Positions 36,129-46,902 of a DNA stretch of 64,000 nt are shown piece by piece (position 1 is the first letter of the stretch; each line of letters starts with the position of its first letter). A program made the position numbers and the translations under genes. Source of the stretch: Novosphingobium kunmingense (GTDB lineage: Bacteria > Pseudomonadota > Alphaproteobacteria > Sphingomonadales > Sphingomonadaceae). The stretch lies in contig NZ_PHUF01000003.1 in assembly GCF_002813245.1 (NCBI RefSeq), forward strand, positions 496,001 to 560,000. Reading direction: 5' to 3'. Under the pieces are notes generated by a model. The model was given only the letters and a program-made list of their open reading frames with translations. It was not told the DNA's origin and ran no database searches.

Positions 36129-38711
36129 ATGAACCTCGAGAAATTCACCGACCGCGCCAAGGGTTTCCTGCAGAGCGCGCAGACCGTGGCAATCCGCATG
36201 AACCACCAGCGGATTACGCCCGAACACATCTTGAAGGCGCTGCTCGAAGACAGCGAAGGCATGGCGGCCGGGCTTATCACGCGCGCGGGCGGCAATGTCG
36301 GCATAGCCCAGGCCGAGGTCGATAAGGCACTGGCCAAGATTCCGGGTGTTTCAGGTTCGGGCGCGCAGGGCGCACCCGGTCTTGAAAACGACGCCGTGCG
36401 CGTGCTCGACCAGGCCGAACAGCTTGCCGCCAAGGCGGGCGACAGTTTCGTTTCGGTGCAGCGGATGCTGCAGGCACTGGCGCTCGGCACGACCAACCCG
36501 GCGGGGCAGGCGCTGAAGGCCGCGAACGTCGACACCAAGGCGTTGGAAGCCGCGATCCAGGAACTGACCGGCGGGCGCACGGCGGACAACGCCAGCGCCG
36601 AAAACGCCTATGACGCGATGAAGAAGTACGCGCGCGACCTCACCCAGGCGGCCCGCGACGGCAAACTCGATCCCGTCATCGGCCGTGACGAGGAAATCCG
36701 CCGCACCGTCCAGATCCTCGCCCGCCGCACCAAGAACAACCCGGCGCTGATCGGTGAGCCTGGCGTGGGCAAGACCGCGATTGCGGAAGGCCTTGCGCTG
36801 CGCATCGCCAACGGCGACGTGCCCGACAGCCTCAAGGACCGCCGTCTGATGAGCCTCGACATGGGATCGCTGATCGCCGGGGCCAAGTACCGCGGCGAGT
36901 TCGAGGAACGCCTCAAGGCCGTGCTCGACGAAGTGAAAGGCGCCGAGGGCGAGATCATCCTGTTCATCGACGAGATGCACACCCTGATAGGGGCGGGCAA
37001 ATCGGAAGGCGCGATGGACGCGGGCAACCTCTTGAAGCCGGCGCTGGCGCGCGGCGAACTGCATTGCATCGGCGCGACGACGCTTGATGAATACCAGAAG
37101 TACGTCGAAAAGGACCCCGCGCTGCAGCGGCGGTTCCAGCCGGTGTTCGTGGGCGAACCGACGGTCGAGGACTCGATCTCGATCCTGCGCGGCCTCAAGG
37201 ACCGCTACGAACTGCACCACGGCGTGCGGATCACCGACGGGGCGATCGTCGCCGCAGCCACGCTGTCCAACCGCTACATCTCGGACCGCTTCCTGCCGGA
37301 CAAGGCGATCGACCTGATGGACGAGGCCGCCAGCCGCATCCGCATGGAGGTAGAGAGCAAGCCCGAGGAAATCGAGGTGCTCGACCGGCGGATCATCCAG
37401 CTCAAGATCGAGGAAATGGCGCTCGCCAAGGAAAGCGACCAGGCCAGCAAGGACCGGCTCGACACCCTCAAGGCGGAACTCGCCAACCTTGAGCAGCAGT
37501 CGGCCGAACTGACCACCCGCTGGCAGAACGAACGCGACAAGATCGCCGCCGAAGGCAAGATCAAGGAAGCGCTCGACGCCGCACGGATCGAACTGGAGCA
37601 GGCCCAGCGGGCCGGCGATCTCGCCAAGGCGGGCGAACTGTCCTACGGCAAGATCCCCGAGCTCGAGAAGCAGCTCGCCGAGGCGCAGAACGTCGATACC
37701 TCGAACATGCTGCTGCGCGAGGAGGTGACGGCCGAGGATATCGCCGCCGTCGTCAGCCGCTGGACCGGCGTCCCCGTCGACAAGATGATGGAGGGCGAGC
37801 GCGAGAAGCTGCTCAAGATGGAAGAAGTGATCGGCAAGCGGGTCATCGGTCAGTCCGACGCCGTGGTCGCCGTGTCCAAGGCTGTGCGCCGCGCGCGTGC
37901 GGGCCTGCAGGATCCGAACCGGCCGCTCGGCAGCTTCCTGTTCCTCGGCCCGACGGGCGTCGGCAAGACCGAACTGACCAAGGCGCTCGCCGGCTTCCTG
38001 TTCGACGATGACACCGCGATGGTCCGCATCGACATGTCCGAGTTCATGGAGAAGCATTCGGTCAGCCGCCTGATCGGCGCGCCTCCGGGCTATGTCGGTT
38101 ACGATGAAGGCGGGGTGCTTACCGAAGCGGTGCGCCGCCGGCCCTACCAGGTCGTGCTGTTCGACGAGGTCGAGAAGGCCCACGCCGACGTGTTCAACGT
38201 GCTGCTCCAGGTGCTTGACGACGGGCGCCTGACCGATGGGCAGGGCCGCGTGGTCGATTTCACCAACACGCTGATCATCCTGACCAGCAACCTTGGCAGC
38301 CAGTACCTAGCCAACCTCGAGGAAGGTCAGGACGTCGACAGCGTCGAACCGCAGGTGATGGAAGTGGTGCGCGGGCATTTCCGGCCCGAATTCCTCAACC
38401 GCCTGGACGAGATTATCCTGTTCCACCGCCTGGGCCAGGAGCATATGGCGCCGATCGTCGACATCCAGGTCGGCCGGGTTGCTTCGTTGCTCAAGGACCG
38501 CAAGATCACGCTCGACTTGACCGACGCGGCCAAGCGCTGGCTGGGACGGGTCGGCTACGATCCAGTCTATGGCGCGCGCCCGCTGAAGCGCGCGGTGCAG
38601 CGCTACCTGCAGGATCCGCTGGCGGAAAAGCTGCTCGGCGGCGAAGTGCCCGACGGCAGCACGGTGCGGATCGACGAGGGCGACGGCGCGCTGACGATGG
38701 CGGTGGGTTAG
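36129..38711 (+). CDS. clpB: ATP-dependent chaperone ClpB
   Basis: An 860-residue Hsp100 disaggregase that, with DnaK, threads and refolds aggregated proteins. The N-terminal double Clp repeat covers about 1-145. The first AAA+ domain has GEPGVGKTA and [11 protein letters not shown]; the middle coiled-coil (about 400-525) is intact, distinguishing it from ClpA/ClpC; the second AAA+ domain has GPTGVGKTE and LFDEVEKAH. The VGFN-type ClpP-binding loop is not seen. RBS AGGAGG precedes the ATG. Its TAG overlaps the stop of the convergent oxygenase gene. Confidence 0.97.
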   Translation: MNLEKFTDRAKGFLQSAQTVAIRMNHQRITPEHILKALLEDSEGMAAGLITRAGGNVGIAQAEVDKALAKIPGVSGSGAQGAPGLENDAVRVLDQAEQLAAKAGDSFVSVQRMLQALALGTTNPAGQALKAANVDTKALEAAIQELTGGRTADNASAENAYDAMKKYARDLTQAARDGKLDPVIGRDEEIRRTVQILARRTKNNPALIGEPGVGKTAIAEGLALRIANGDVPDSLKDRRLMSLDMGSLIAGAKYRGEFEERLKAVLDEVKGAEGEIILFIDEMHTLIGAGKSEGAMDAGNLLKPALARGELHCIGATTLDEYQKYVEKDPALQRRFQPVFVGEPTVEDSISILRGLKDRYELHHGVRITDGAIVAAATLSNRYISDRFLPDKAIDLMDEAASRIRMEVESKPEEIEVLDRRIIQLKIEEMALAKESDQASKDRLDTLKAELANLEQQSAELTTRWQNERDKIAAEGKIKEALDAARIELEQAQRAGDLAKAGELSYGKIPELEKQLAEAQNVDTSNMLLREEVTAEDIAAVVSRWTGVPVDKMMEGEREKLLKMEEVIGKRVIGQSDAVVAVSKAVRRARAGLQDPNRPLGSFLFLGPTGVGKTELTKALAGFLFDDDTAMVRIDMSEFMEKHSVSRLIGAPPGYVGYDEGGVLTEAVRRRPYQVVLFDEVEKAHADVFNVLLQVLDDGRLTDGQGRVVDFTNTLIILTSNLGSQYLANLEEGQDVDSVEPQVMEVVRGHFRPEFLNRLDEIILFHRLGQEHMAPIVDIQVGRVASLLKDRKITLDLTDAAKRWLGRVGYDPVYGARPLKRAVQRYLQDPLAEKLLGGEVPDGSTVRIDEGDGALTMAVG

Positions 38712-39580
38712 GCCGCTTCGGGGCCGCGCCAGACGTCGAACGGGCGCGCGCGGATCCACCGCGTCGCGATCCATTTCGCGCCGGCCGTCACCGGAAGCCC
38801 CGCGTGGCGCGCCGCCATCGCGGGGCTACCGTGTTGACCGACCAGGTCGAACACGAGCGCATCGCCCGCGCGTGGCTTCACGGTGATGCCCAGCACGTCG
38901 AAATGGGTGGCGCCGCCATCGAAGGCGTCGTTGAGGTAAAGGATGAACGTCTTTTGCCGCTGGTTGGCCGTGTCGGGAAGCGTATCGAGATGGGGGCGAT
39001 ACTCTTGCCCGGGCGCATAGTGCAGGACTGTCAGCGCTTCGCCCTGCGTAACGGCCGTGCCGCTTGCTTTGGCGATCCGGCGAAGAATGGCCTGGATCGG
39101 CAGGGCCTCGCGCGTCGGGCCGATCGGGGCTTCGGAAGATCGGCGCACGGGATGTGCCTTGAACGCACCGGTTCGCGCATCGGCGACCATCGACGGGGCC
39201 AGAATGTCTGACGCCGTCCTTGCGATGAAGGCGCATTCGGCAGGCGAGAGAAATCCCTCGAACCGCTGCATCTGGATCGAAGCGTCGATCAGATCGCCCT
39301 CGGGTAGGCGCTTGGGATAGCCGTCCCGATCCAGGTCCATCTGTTCCATGAGCGCCAGTTGGTCGGCAAACTCCCCTCCGAAGCGCGCGCCGCAATCGGC
39401 GAGCTGCGCAAAGGCCTTGCGCCAGTCCGGCGCACCGCCGGTACCGTTGGCGGTCAGGGTCACTTCCAGCAGCGATGCCTCGGGATCGCCCGCCTGCGCA
39501 AGGTGGCGGAGCGTGGATCGCGCCTCGCTTAACTCGCGAGCGGCAAGGTGCCGCAGAACCTGGGTAATTGCTTCTGTCAT
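38708..39580 (-). CDS. 2OG-Fe(II) oxygenase (prolyl 4-hydroxylase-like)
   Basis: A 290-residue protein. The first about 80 residues are helical and repeat-like ([30 protein letters not shown]), reminiscent of TPR/Sel1 repeats. The C-terminal domain is a double-stranded beta-helix dioxygenase: iron ligands H197 and D199 in YRPHLD, distal H259 in ARHAGLPV, and K269 to hold 2-oxoglutarate. [16 protein letters not shown] is the typical P4H strand. Substrate is unknown; related bacterial enzymes hydroxylate proline in proteins. The stop codon overlaps the clpB stop tail to tail. Confidence 0.87.
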   Translation of the reverse strand: MTEAITQVLRHLAARELSEARSTLRHLAQAGDPEASLLEVTLTANGTGGAPDWRKAFAQLADCGARFGGEFADQLALMEQMDLDRDGYPKRLPEGDLIDASIQMQRFEGFLSPAECAFIARTASDILAPSMVADARTGAFKAHPVRRSSEAPIGPTREALPIQAILRRIAKASGTAVTQGEALTVLHYAPGQEYRPHLDTLPDTANQRQKTFILYLNDAFDGGATHFDVLGITVKPRAGDALVFDLVGQHGSPAMAARHAGLPVTAGAKWIATRWIRARPFDVWRGPEAA

Positions 39581-39609
39581 GCCGGCTGTATGTCTTGCCT
39601 GCCTCCGGG

Positions 39610-39649
39610 GCAAAAATAAATGGGGCGGATACTGCCGTATCCGCCCCAT
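39610..39649 (-). terminator. Rho-independent terminator of the TonB-dependent receptor gene
   Basis: ATGGGGCGGATAC (39620-39632) pairs perfectly with GTATCCGCCCCAT (39637-39649), loop TGCC. Read on the minus strand the stem is followed by TTATTTTTG, so it ends the receptor transcript. Confidence 0.9.
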
Positions 39650-39670
39650 CCATCAGTCAGTCCTTGATGC

Positions 39671-42600
39671 TTAGAACTTCGCAACGGCACCCGTGTACAT
39701 GTAGCGGCCGCGGTTGTCGAAGATGCCCGAGCCAGCGCCGACACCGGTCAGACCGTACGGCGGCTTCTTGTCGAACAGGTTGTCGACACCGAAGTAGATC
39801 GAGAAGCGGTTGTCGACTTCCAGTTCGGCGCGAACGTCCGAATAGGTGACAGTCGGGTAGCGCTGGATCGGCGCATAGTCGGTGTTCTGCGGCGCAAGGC
39901 CGTTCACCGAGTTATAGTCTTCGTAGGTGTTGAGGTACTGTTCGCCGATGAAGCGCAGACCGTAACCCAGCGTGACCTTGCCGATCTTGAGCGAGGCGTT
40001 GATGTTGAACTCGTCCTGCGGGTCCGCCAGTTCGCCGATGAACACGTTACGGAACGTCGGCTGCAGCGGATCGGTGTAGGATTCGTTCTTGATCTGGTGC
40101 GTGTAGACACCCTGCAGGTTCAGCGCACCCCAGTCGAACTTGTGGCTGTACGTCACCTGAGCGTCGATGCCGCGAACCTTCAGTTTGGCGAAGTTCGCGG
40201 TGGACTGCAGCAGCGAGCCTTCCAGAACGCGGAAGGGAATTTCCCCACGCGGACCGCCACTGGCGCCAGCACGTTCGAACAGCCCGCAGAACAGGTTGTC
40301 GAGCGTGGGCGAGTCATAGCATTGGTTGAGGATCGTCTGCGCCGAACCGATCGAGGTGATCACGTTCTTGATCGTGATGTCGTAGAAGTCGACCGAGATG
40401 GCGAAGCCAGGGATAAACCGCGGTTCGAGCAGGGCACCCAGGGTGTACGAATCCGACTTTTCGGCTTCGAGGTCCGGATTGCCGCCACCCCTGATTTCGA
40501 GCGACGACGTGTAGACGAAGTCGTAGCCGGTCGGCCGCCCAGCCGCTGCGCAGTTCGCGGCGCGGTAGGTCGAACCGTTTGCCAGGTTGCGTTCCGAGCA
40601 CGGATCGTTCGGTGCCGGCGCGAAGTTCTGGAACTGGGCCGAATAGAGTTCGGACAGGTTCGGAGCGCGCACCGAGCGGGCATAGGTACCGCGCAGGGTC
40701 AGGTCGCGGATCGGCTTCCACAGCACTTCACCGCCATAGGCGTAAACCGTACCGGTCTTGCCCTTGTAGTCCGCAACGCGCCCATTGCCGCGCAGCGTGA
40801 GTTCCTGGAAGAACGGCACATCCTTGAGCAGCGGAACCTGGACTTCGGCGAAGGCTTCCTTCACTTCGAAGGCCGGAGCCGTGAAGGCGGGGATCGCGTT
40901 GTAGAACGCGTAGCCGGCTTGGGTGATGTCATCCAGGTCGTACTCGTTGGTTTCACGGCGGTATTCGCCGCCCACCGAGAACGCGATCGGTCCGCCCGGA
41001 AGTTCGAACAGGCCGCTAAGATCACCGGTGACGTAGCCGAGCACGTCGAACTGCGTGATCTTGCCGGTCGCCAGCGAATCCACCGTCAGGTATTGGCGGG
41101 CTGCGTCGGTCACCGAACCGTCACCGAAGGGATTGATCGGAACGCACGCGGCGATATCGGCTGCGAGCTGCGCCGGATTTCCACCGCGATCGGTGCCAGC
41201 ATAGCGCGAATCGATCTGCGAGCGGCAGACGATTTGGCCGGCGGAGTTCACCGCCGCATCATTCGCCAGCAGGAAGCGCTGACGGTTGATGTTGTTCTTG
41301 ATCGAGTTGGTTTCGCGATGCTCGCCATAGTTCAGCGCGAGCTCGTAGTTCCAGTCGTCGTTGAACTCGCCGCGCAGGCCGCCGACGATCCGGTAGGTTT
41401 CGCGAACGATCTTTTCGTCGCGAATGCCCAGGTCCACGTAGTTGCGGCGGTTGCTGAAGCGGAATGTGCCGTTGTTCACCTGCGCGATCGCGGCGGCGCG
41501 GTTGGCCTGCGACTGGGCGGAAGTGGTGAACGCAGTCCCGGTGTTGGGGTTGACGTTGGCGTTAAGCGCCGCGAGCAGCTGCGTGGTCAGCAGGGTGCGA
41601 GCCTGGGCCGTCAGGTAGGGGTTGTCGAGGCGAATGCCTTCGCGGTTGACAGTGCCTGCCGGAGCAGTGGTCGTCGATGCATAGGACCGGTCGTTGAAGC
41701 CCGACACGGCGACGCCGTCGCTCAGCGTCTGGCCCTGCGAGAAGAACGGACCGCTTTGCGAACCGTATGCTTCGCTGCGGACGTACTTCGCTTCGAGGAA
41801 CGGCACGAGTGCCGGGGTGATCTCGAAGTGCGCGCGCATGTTGGCCGAATAGCGCTGGAGGTCCGGCGTCAGCGCCAGCAGTTCGCCTTCGCGACCCGAA
41901 TAGCCGTTGCCTCCGACGAAGTTCCCGTTCGGACCGAGACCGATGCGCAGGCCCGTCTGCGGGATCAACGATCCGTCAGGCTGGAACAGGTAGGCGCAGG
42001 TGTAGGCGTTGCCGACCGAATCGACCCCGCACGGCGCGCCGGCATTGGGATAGCGGATGCCGACCTGGCCACCGGTCGAGATGGTGGTCGAGCGGATGTC
42101 GTAGAAATACTGACGGTCAGACACGCCGTCCGAGCCGTTGAGCGAGCCCGCCGCGTCGGTGTCGACGACGACGAACGCGTCGTTCTGGCGCAGGTTCGGG
42201 CGGCCCGAGGCGAGGAAGCGGCTGGTGTGCGCGTATTCGAGGTTGACGGCAACGTTGCCGCGATCGTCGGCGAAGTTCTTGCCTGCCAGCAGCGAGGCAT
42301 ACTGATTGCCCGCATCGCCGTACTTCGACACGCCGGCCTGACCGCGCAGCTGCACGCCGTCATAGTTCTTCTTCAGGATGAAGTTGACCACGCCGGCCAT
42401 GGCGTCCGAGCCGTAGACCGCCGATGCGCCGCCGGTGACGACGTCGACGCGCTCGATCAGATCGGTCGGGATGGTGTTCACGTCAGGCGACACGCCGTTG
42501 ACGAGGATATCGCCGGCAACATGGCGGCGGCCGTCGACCAGCACCAGGGTGCGTGACGATCCGAGGCCGCGCAGATCGAGCAGGTTCAGGCCGCGGGTAC

Positions 42601-42937
42601 CGAGGAAGCGGGTGGAGTTCTGCTGGCTGTAGGTGTTGCGCAGCTGGGGAAGCTCGTTGAGCACGTCGCCAACCGCGACCTGGCCCGTTTCGTACAGCGC
42701 CTCACCGCGCACGACGGTGATCGGGTTGGCCGAATCCGCATTCGGCTGCGCGATGCGCGAACCGGTGACGACGATGGTGCCAGTGTTTTCATCGGCGTCG
42801 CAGACACCGTTCGCATCGGTATCGTCGCAAGCGACGGTCGACGGCGTGGTTACGGTTGTGTCCTGTGCCTGGGCGGCACCGGCGCTGAGCGCGACGACAG
42901 CAGTCGTCAAGCCAAGCGCGAGCTTGAGCGTGTTCAT
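39671..42937 (-). CDS. TonB-dependent outer membrane receptor
   Basis: A 1088-residue receptor. Signal peptide 1-25 (AAQAQ|D). An acidic Cys-pair segment at 37-50 precedes a TonB-box-like TIVVTGSRI (54-62). The plug domain follows (VGDVLNELPQLR, LDLRGLGSSRTLVLVDGRR, IERVDVVTGGASAVYGSDAMAGVVNFILK), then a long barrel ending TGAVAKF with terminal Phe. RGTYARSVRAPNLSELY is the typical barrel TonB_dep_Rec motif. No STN signalling domain. Large receptors of this type in sphingomonads import varied organic compounds; the substrate is not deducible. ATG 42937 gives the signal peptide; AAGGGG lies 12 bases upstream. It is monocistronic with a divergent thiolase gene. Confidence 0.93.
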   Translation of the reverse strand: MNTLKLALGLTTAVVALSAGAAQAQDTTVTTPSTVACDDTDANGVCDADENTGTIVVTGSRIAQPNADSANPITVVRGEALYETGQVAVGDVLNELPQLRNTYSQQNSTRFLGTRGLNLLDLRGLGSSRTLVLVDGRRHVAGDILVNGVSPDVNTIPTDLIERVDVVTGGASAVYGSDAMAGVVNFILKKNYDGVQLRGQAGVSKYGDAGNQYASLLAGKNFADDRGNVAVNLEYAHTSRFLASGRPNLRQNDAFVVVDTDAAGSLNGSDGVSDRQYFYDIRSTTISTGGQVGIRYPNAGAPCGVDSVGNAYTCAYLFQPDGSLIPQTGLRIGLGPNGNFVGGNGYSGREGELLALTPDLQRYSANMRAHFEITPALVPFLEAKYVRSEAYGSQSGPFFSQGQTLSDGVAVSGFNDRSYASTTTAPAGTVNREGIRLDNPYLTAQARTLLTTQLLAALNANVNPNTGTAFTTSAQSQANRAAAIAQVNNGTFRFSNRRNYVDLGIRDEKIVRETYRIVGGLRGEFNDDWNYELALNYGEHRETNSIKNNINRQRFLLANDAAVNSAGQIVCRSQIDSRYAGTDRGGNPAQLAADIAACVPINPFGDGSVTDAARQYLTVDSLATGKITQFDVLGYVTGDLSGLFELPGGPIAFSVGGEYRRETNEYDLDDITQAGYAFYNAIPAFTAPAFEVKEAFAEVQVPLLKDVPFFQELTLRGNGRVADYKGKTGTVYAYGGEVLWKPIRDLTLRGTYARSVRAPNLSELYSAQFQNFAPAPNDPCSERNLANGSTYRAANCAAAGRPTGYDFVYTSSLEIRGGGNPDLEAEKSDSYTLGALLEPRFIPGFAISVDFYDITIKNVITSIGSAQTILNQCYDSPTLDNLFCGLFERAGASGGPRGEIPFRVLEGSLLQSTANFAKLKVRGIDAQVTYSHKFDWGALNLQGVYTHQIKNESYTDPLQPTFRNVFIGELADPQDEFNINASLKIGKVTLGYGLRFIGEQYLNTYEDYNSVNGLAPQNTDYAPIQRYPTVTYSDVRAELEVDNRFSIYFGVDNLFDKKPPYGLTGVGAGSGIFDNRGRYMYTGAVAKF

Positions 42938-43110
42938 TAGGTTTGAGCCCCTTCGACCCGCACACGGCCTGATTGCCGAGTTACGAACATAAGCGCCACC
43001 CGGGTACAGGCAGCGATTCGCTAGGCTTTGTCGATGTAAGGGCGGTGCGCAATAAGCCTTAATTGCGCGATTAGAATGTTGTCGTGACCTGTTGCAAACA
43101 TGTGACAGCA

Positions 43111-43130
43111 ATGTGGTGTATTATCCACAT
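43111..43130. promoter_or_regulatory. Inverted repeat in the receptor/thiolase intergenic region
   Basis: ATGTGG-TGTATTAT-CCACAT, perfect 6-bp arms, eight-base AT-rich centre. It lies in the 406-base gap 42938-43343, which is noticeably more AT-rich than the genes and has no recognisable ORF. A TTGCAA at 43092-43097 with CTAATC 17 bases further on the minus strand is a possible receptor promoter, placing this repeat just upstream of its -35. Confidence 0.35.
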
Positions 43131-43297
43131 AGCACTCTGTTGCCATTGTTTGCGTTGGAACTGAAGTCCGAGAAACCAACAATGCAAGTTGGCATGACAG
43201 GTTGAAACTTTGTTTCCCGAGCAGCCGTAAATCCTAGGCGCTTTGAAGCTGCGCGCGGCTTTCGCGCAATCGCCAATTGACCAAGTCGGCGTTGCCC

Positions 43298-43315
43298 TTT
43301 AATCGAACGGTTAAA
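43298..43315. promoter_or_regulatory. Operator-like palindrome upstream of the thiolase operon
   Basis: TTTAATCG-AA-CGGTTAAA is an 18-bp near-perfect palindrome (one mismatch per arm) 28 bases before the thiolase ATG. A TTGACC at 43277-43282 looks like its -35 box, so the palindrome covers the -10 position. Its form suits a TetR-family dimer, and a TetR gene is the fourth gene of this operon. Confidence 0.5.
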
Positions 43316-43343
43316 CACACTGTTCGCGAGAGGAAGCCCAGCC

Positions 43344-44516
43344 ATGCCCGCAGCCTATATCGTCGATGCCATCCGCACTGCCGGGGGCCGCCGCGGCGGT
43401 CGTCTGGCGGGTATCCACCCGGTCGATCTGGCCGCGGCCACGCTTGACGACCTTGTCACCCGCACCGGGATCGACCCGGCAGGAATCGAGGACGTGATCA
43501 TGGGCTGCGTCAGCCAGGGCGGCCAGCAGGCCAACCAGGTCGGCCGCAACGCCGTGCTGGCCTCCAAGGTCCTGCCCCAGTCGGTTCCGGCCGTGACGAT
43601 CGACCGCCAGTGCGGTTCTTCGCAGCAGGCGATCCAGTTCGCGGCGCAGGCGGTGATGAGCGGCGTGCAGGACGTGGTGATCGCCGCCGGCGTCGAATCG
43701 ATGACCCGCGTGCCGATGGGCAGCACGACAATGCTGTTCATGAAGGAAGGGCTGGGCGCCTCGCGCTCTCCGGGAATCGAGGCCAACTACCCGGGCCCCA
43801 ACTGGACCCAGTTCGCCGGCGCGGAAATGATCGCGCAGAAGCACGGCTTCTCGAAGGACGACATGGATCGCTTCGCGTTGAAGAGCCACAAGAACGCAAA
43901 AGCCGCGACCGAAAGCGGCGCGTTCAACGGCGAAATCGTGCCGATCGCGATTGAAACGCCCGAAGGCGCGGCGATGCACACTGTCGATGAAGGCATCCGC
44001 ATGGACGCGACGCTGGAGAGCATCGCCGGGGTCAAGCTGCTGACCGAGGGCGGCCGACTGACGGCTGCCACGTCGAGCCAGATCTGCGACGGGTCGTCGG
44101 CTGCGCTGGTCGTTTCGGAAGAGGCCCTGAAGCGCTACAACCTGACGCCGTTGGCGCGCATCCACACCCTGGCGGTGACCGCGGGCGATCCCGTGATCAT
44201 GCTGGAAGAGCCGCTGTTCGCAACCGACAAGGCCTTGCAGCGCGCAGGACTGGCGATCGGCGACATCGATCTCTACGAAGTGAACGAGGCCTTCGCCTCG
44301 GTACCGATGGCCTGGCTCAAGCACACCGGCGCCGATCCGGAAAAACTCAACGTCAACGGCGGTGCGATCGCGCTGGGCCATCCGCTCGGTGCCTCGGGTA
44401 CCAAGCTCATGGCAACGCTGCTCCACGCGCTCAAGGCGAGGGGCAAGAAGTACGGTTTGCAGACGATGTGCGAAGGCGGCGGCGTCGCCAACGTGACCAT
44501 CGTCGAAATGATGTGA
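43344..44516 (+). CDS. Acetyl-CoA C-acyltransferase (thiolase)
   Basis: A 390-residue thiolase that cleaves 3-ketoacyl-CoA with CoA, or runs in reverse. All catalytic residues are present: C90 in DRQCGSSQQA, H346 in GGAIALGHPLGASG and C376 in MCEGGGVAN, plus NEAF in YEVNEAFASVPM. First gene of an operon with an HSD10-like dehydrogenase, a crotonase and a TetR regulator, so it is likely the degradative thiolase of a specific acyl-CoA pathway. Substrate length is not determinable. Confidence 0.92.
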   Translation: MPAAYIVDAIRTAGGRRGGRLAGIHPVDLAAATLDDLVTRTGIDPAGIEDVIMGCVSQGGQQANQVGRNAVLASKVLPQSVPAVTIDRQCGSSQQAIQFAAQAVMSGVQDVVIAAGVESMTRVPMGSTTMLFMKEGLGASRSPGIEANYPGPNWTQFAGAEMIAQKHGFSKDDMDRFALKSHKNAKAATESGAFNGEIVPIAIETPEGAAMHTVDEGIRMDATLESIAGVKLLTEGGRLTAATSSQICDGSSAALVVSEEALKRYNLTPLARIHTLAVTAGDPVIMLEEPLFATDKALQRAGLAIGDIDLYEVNEAFASVPMAWLKHTGADPEKLNVNGGAIALGHPLGASGTKLMATLLHALKARGKKYGLQTMCEGGGVANVTIVEMM

Positions 44517-44553
44517 GATTTACGGGGCAACCCACAAGACAGAGGAAACCAGA

Positions 44554-45336
<783 letters not shown>

Positions 45337-45397
45337 GCATGACTGCCGGGTCAGGAGCGGCACGAGAACGCCGCTCCGGCCCCATCGGGAGAGTTTG

Positions 45398-46270
45398 ATG
45401 GGTTATTCGCAGATCGCGCTCGACATCAGCGAAGGCATTGCCACGCTGACGCTCAACCGTCCGGAAAAGATGAACGCTTTCACCGGCACGATGATGAACG
45501 AGATCATCGACGCCATGGATCGCACCGATGCGGACGATGCGGTGCGCGCGGTGATCTTCACCGGCGCCGGCGACCGCGCGTTCTGCGCTGGCGCGGACCT
45601 GACCCCCGAAGACGGCCGCGCGGTCTTCGCCAGCGGCGATCCGGTCGAGGACCTGTCCGATCCGCGGGTCCGCGACGGGGGCGGCTTGCTGACCCTGCGG
45701 CTTTACCATTCGAAGAAGCCGCTGATTTCCGCCTGCAACGGGGCGGCCGTGGGCGTCGGCATAACCATGCAGCTGCCGATGGACATTCGCCTGGCGAGCG
45801 AGAATGCCCGCTACGGCTTCGTCTTCGCGCGCCGTGGAATCGTGCCCGAAGCTTGCTCCAGCTGGTTTCTCCCGCGCCTCGTCGGCGTCAGCCAGGCGCT
45901 CGAATGGTGCATGACGGGGCGGATCTTCGATGCCCAGGAAGCGCTGCGTGGCGGGCTGGTCCGCTCGGTCCATCCGCAGGGCGAACTGCTCGACGCAGCC
46001 CGCGGCCTCGCGCGCGAGATCGCCGACAACACCTCGGCGGTATCGGTCGCAATGACCCGCGCCATGCTGTGGCGCAATCCGTCGGGCGATCACCCGATGG
46101 CGGCGCACAAGGTCGACAGCCGGGCAATTTATCGCCTGTCCAAGGGCGTCGATGCCAAGGAAGGTGTGCAAAGCTTCCTCGAAAAGCGCCCGCCGGCCTT
46201 TCCGGGCCGTGTTTCCGCCGATATGCCGGACTTTTATCCTTGGTGGGGAGAGGAGCCCCCTTACGCATGA
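45398..46270 (+). CDS. Enoyl-CoA hydratase/isomerase (crotonase) family
   Basis: A 290-residue crotonase. The CoA-binding region LTLNRPEKMNAFTGTM and the first oxyanion-hole motif AFCAGADLT are at about 18-70. The second oxyanion segment CNGAAVGVGITMQLPMDIRLA follows. At the position of the second catalytic Glu it has RRGIVPEACSSWFLPRLVG, with Glu retained in VPEACSS. It fits the hydration step before the SDR dehydrogenase. ATG 45398 follows GGGAGAG. The TetR start overlaps its stop (ATGA). Confidence 0.9.
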   Translation: MGYSQIALDISEGIATLTLNRPEKMNAFTGTMMNEIIDAMDRTDADDAVRAVIFTGAGDRAFCAGADLTPEDGRAVFASGDPVEDLSDPRVRDGGGLLTLRLYHSKKPLISACNGAAVGVGITMQLPMDIRLASENARYGFVFARRGIVPEACSSWFLPRLVGVSQALEWCMTGRIFDAQEALRGGLVRSVHPQGELLDAARGLAREIADNTSAVSVAMTRAMLWRNPSGDHPMAAHKVDSRAIYRLSKGVDAKEGVQSFLEKRPPAFPGRVSADMPDFYPWWGEEPPYA

Positions 46271-46902
46271 CCGAACCGTCGCAGCAGATCGCGTCCGATG
46301 TGCCACCGGGCGCCCGGGACCAGTTGCTGGACACCGCGTCGGCCATCATGCGCGAAGGCGATATCGTCGATATCTCGCTTTCGGAACTGTCGTTGCGTTC
46401 GGGGCTCAACTCGGCTCTGGTCAAGTATTACTTCGGCAACAAGGCCGGGCTGCTGCGCGCGCTGCTCGATCGCGATATGCAGGGCATCGTCCACGCGGTC
46501 GACGCGCTGATGGCGAAGGACATGGATCCTTCCGAACGCCTGCGTCGCCATATCGGCGCGGTCGTCGATACCTATTACAAGACGCCGTACCTCAACCGGC
46601 TGCTGATGCGGCTGGTGCGCGAAAGCAATCCCGATGAAGCGCACCGGATCGCGGATACCTACCTGACCCCGCTCAGCCGCGCCTATGACAAGCTGATCGA
46701 GGACGGGGTGCGGCAGGGCGTGTTCCGCAGCGTCGATCCGCAGCTGTTCTATTTCACCACCACCGGAGCCTGCGACCGGTTCTTTTCCTCGCGCCTCGTG
46801 CTGCAGCATTGCTACGACACCGAAGCGCTGACCGAGGAATTGCGCGACCGCTATCGCGAACATTGCATCGATACGATCATGGCCGGCATCCTCGCCCACT
46901 GA
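46267..46902 (+). CDS. TetR/AcrR family transcriptional regulator
   Basis: A 211-residue one-component regulator. The N-terminal helix-turn-helix spans about 18-62 (ARDQLLDTASAIMREGDIVDISLSELSLRSGLNSALVKYYFGNKAGLLRALL), with the typical YYFGNK recognition-helix end. The ligand domain has YKTPYLNRLLMRLVRESNP. Encoded in the same operon as the acyl-CoA genes, it probably represses them and is relieved by an acyl-CoA ligand; the palindrome 43298-43315 is a candidate site. Overlaps with both neighbours (ATGA upstream, TGATG downstream) show tight coupling. Confidence 0.9.
   Translation: MTEPSQQIASDVPPGARDQLLDTASAIMREGDIVDISLSELSLRSGLNSALVKYYFGNKAGLLRALLDRDMQGIVHAVDALMAKDMDPSERLRRHIGAVVDTYYKTPYLNRLLMRLVRESNPDEAHRIADTYLTPLSRAYDKLIEDGVRQGVFRSVDPQLFYFTTTGACDRFFSSRLVLQHCYDTEALTEELRDRYREHCIDTIMAGILAH

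Noticed and set aside
40097..42556. 819-codon plus-strand frame opposite the TonB-dependent receptor
   Set aside because: Antisense to a receptor with clear plug and barrel motifs; composition is Arg/Val-rich without domains.
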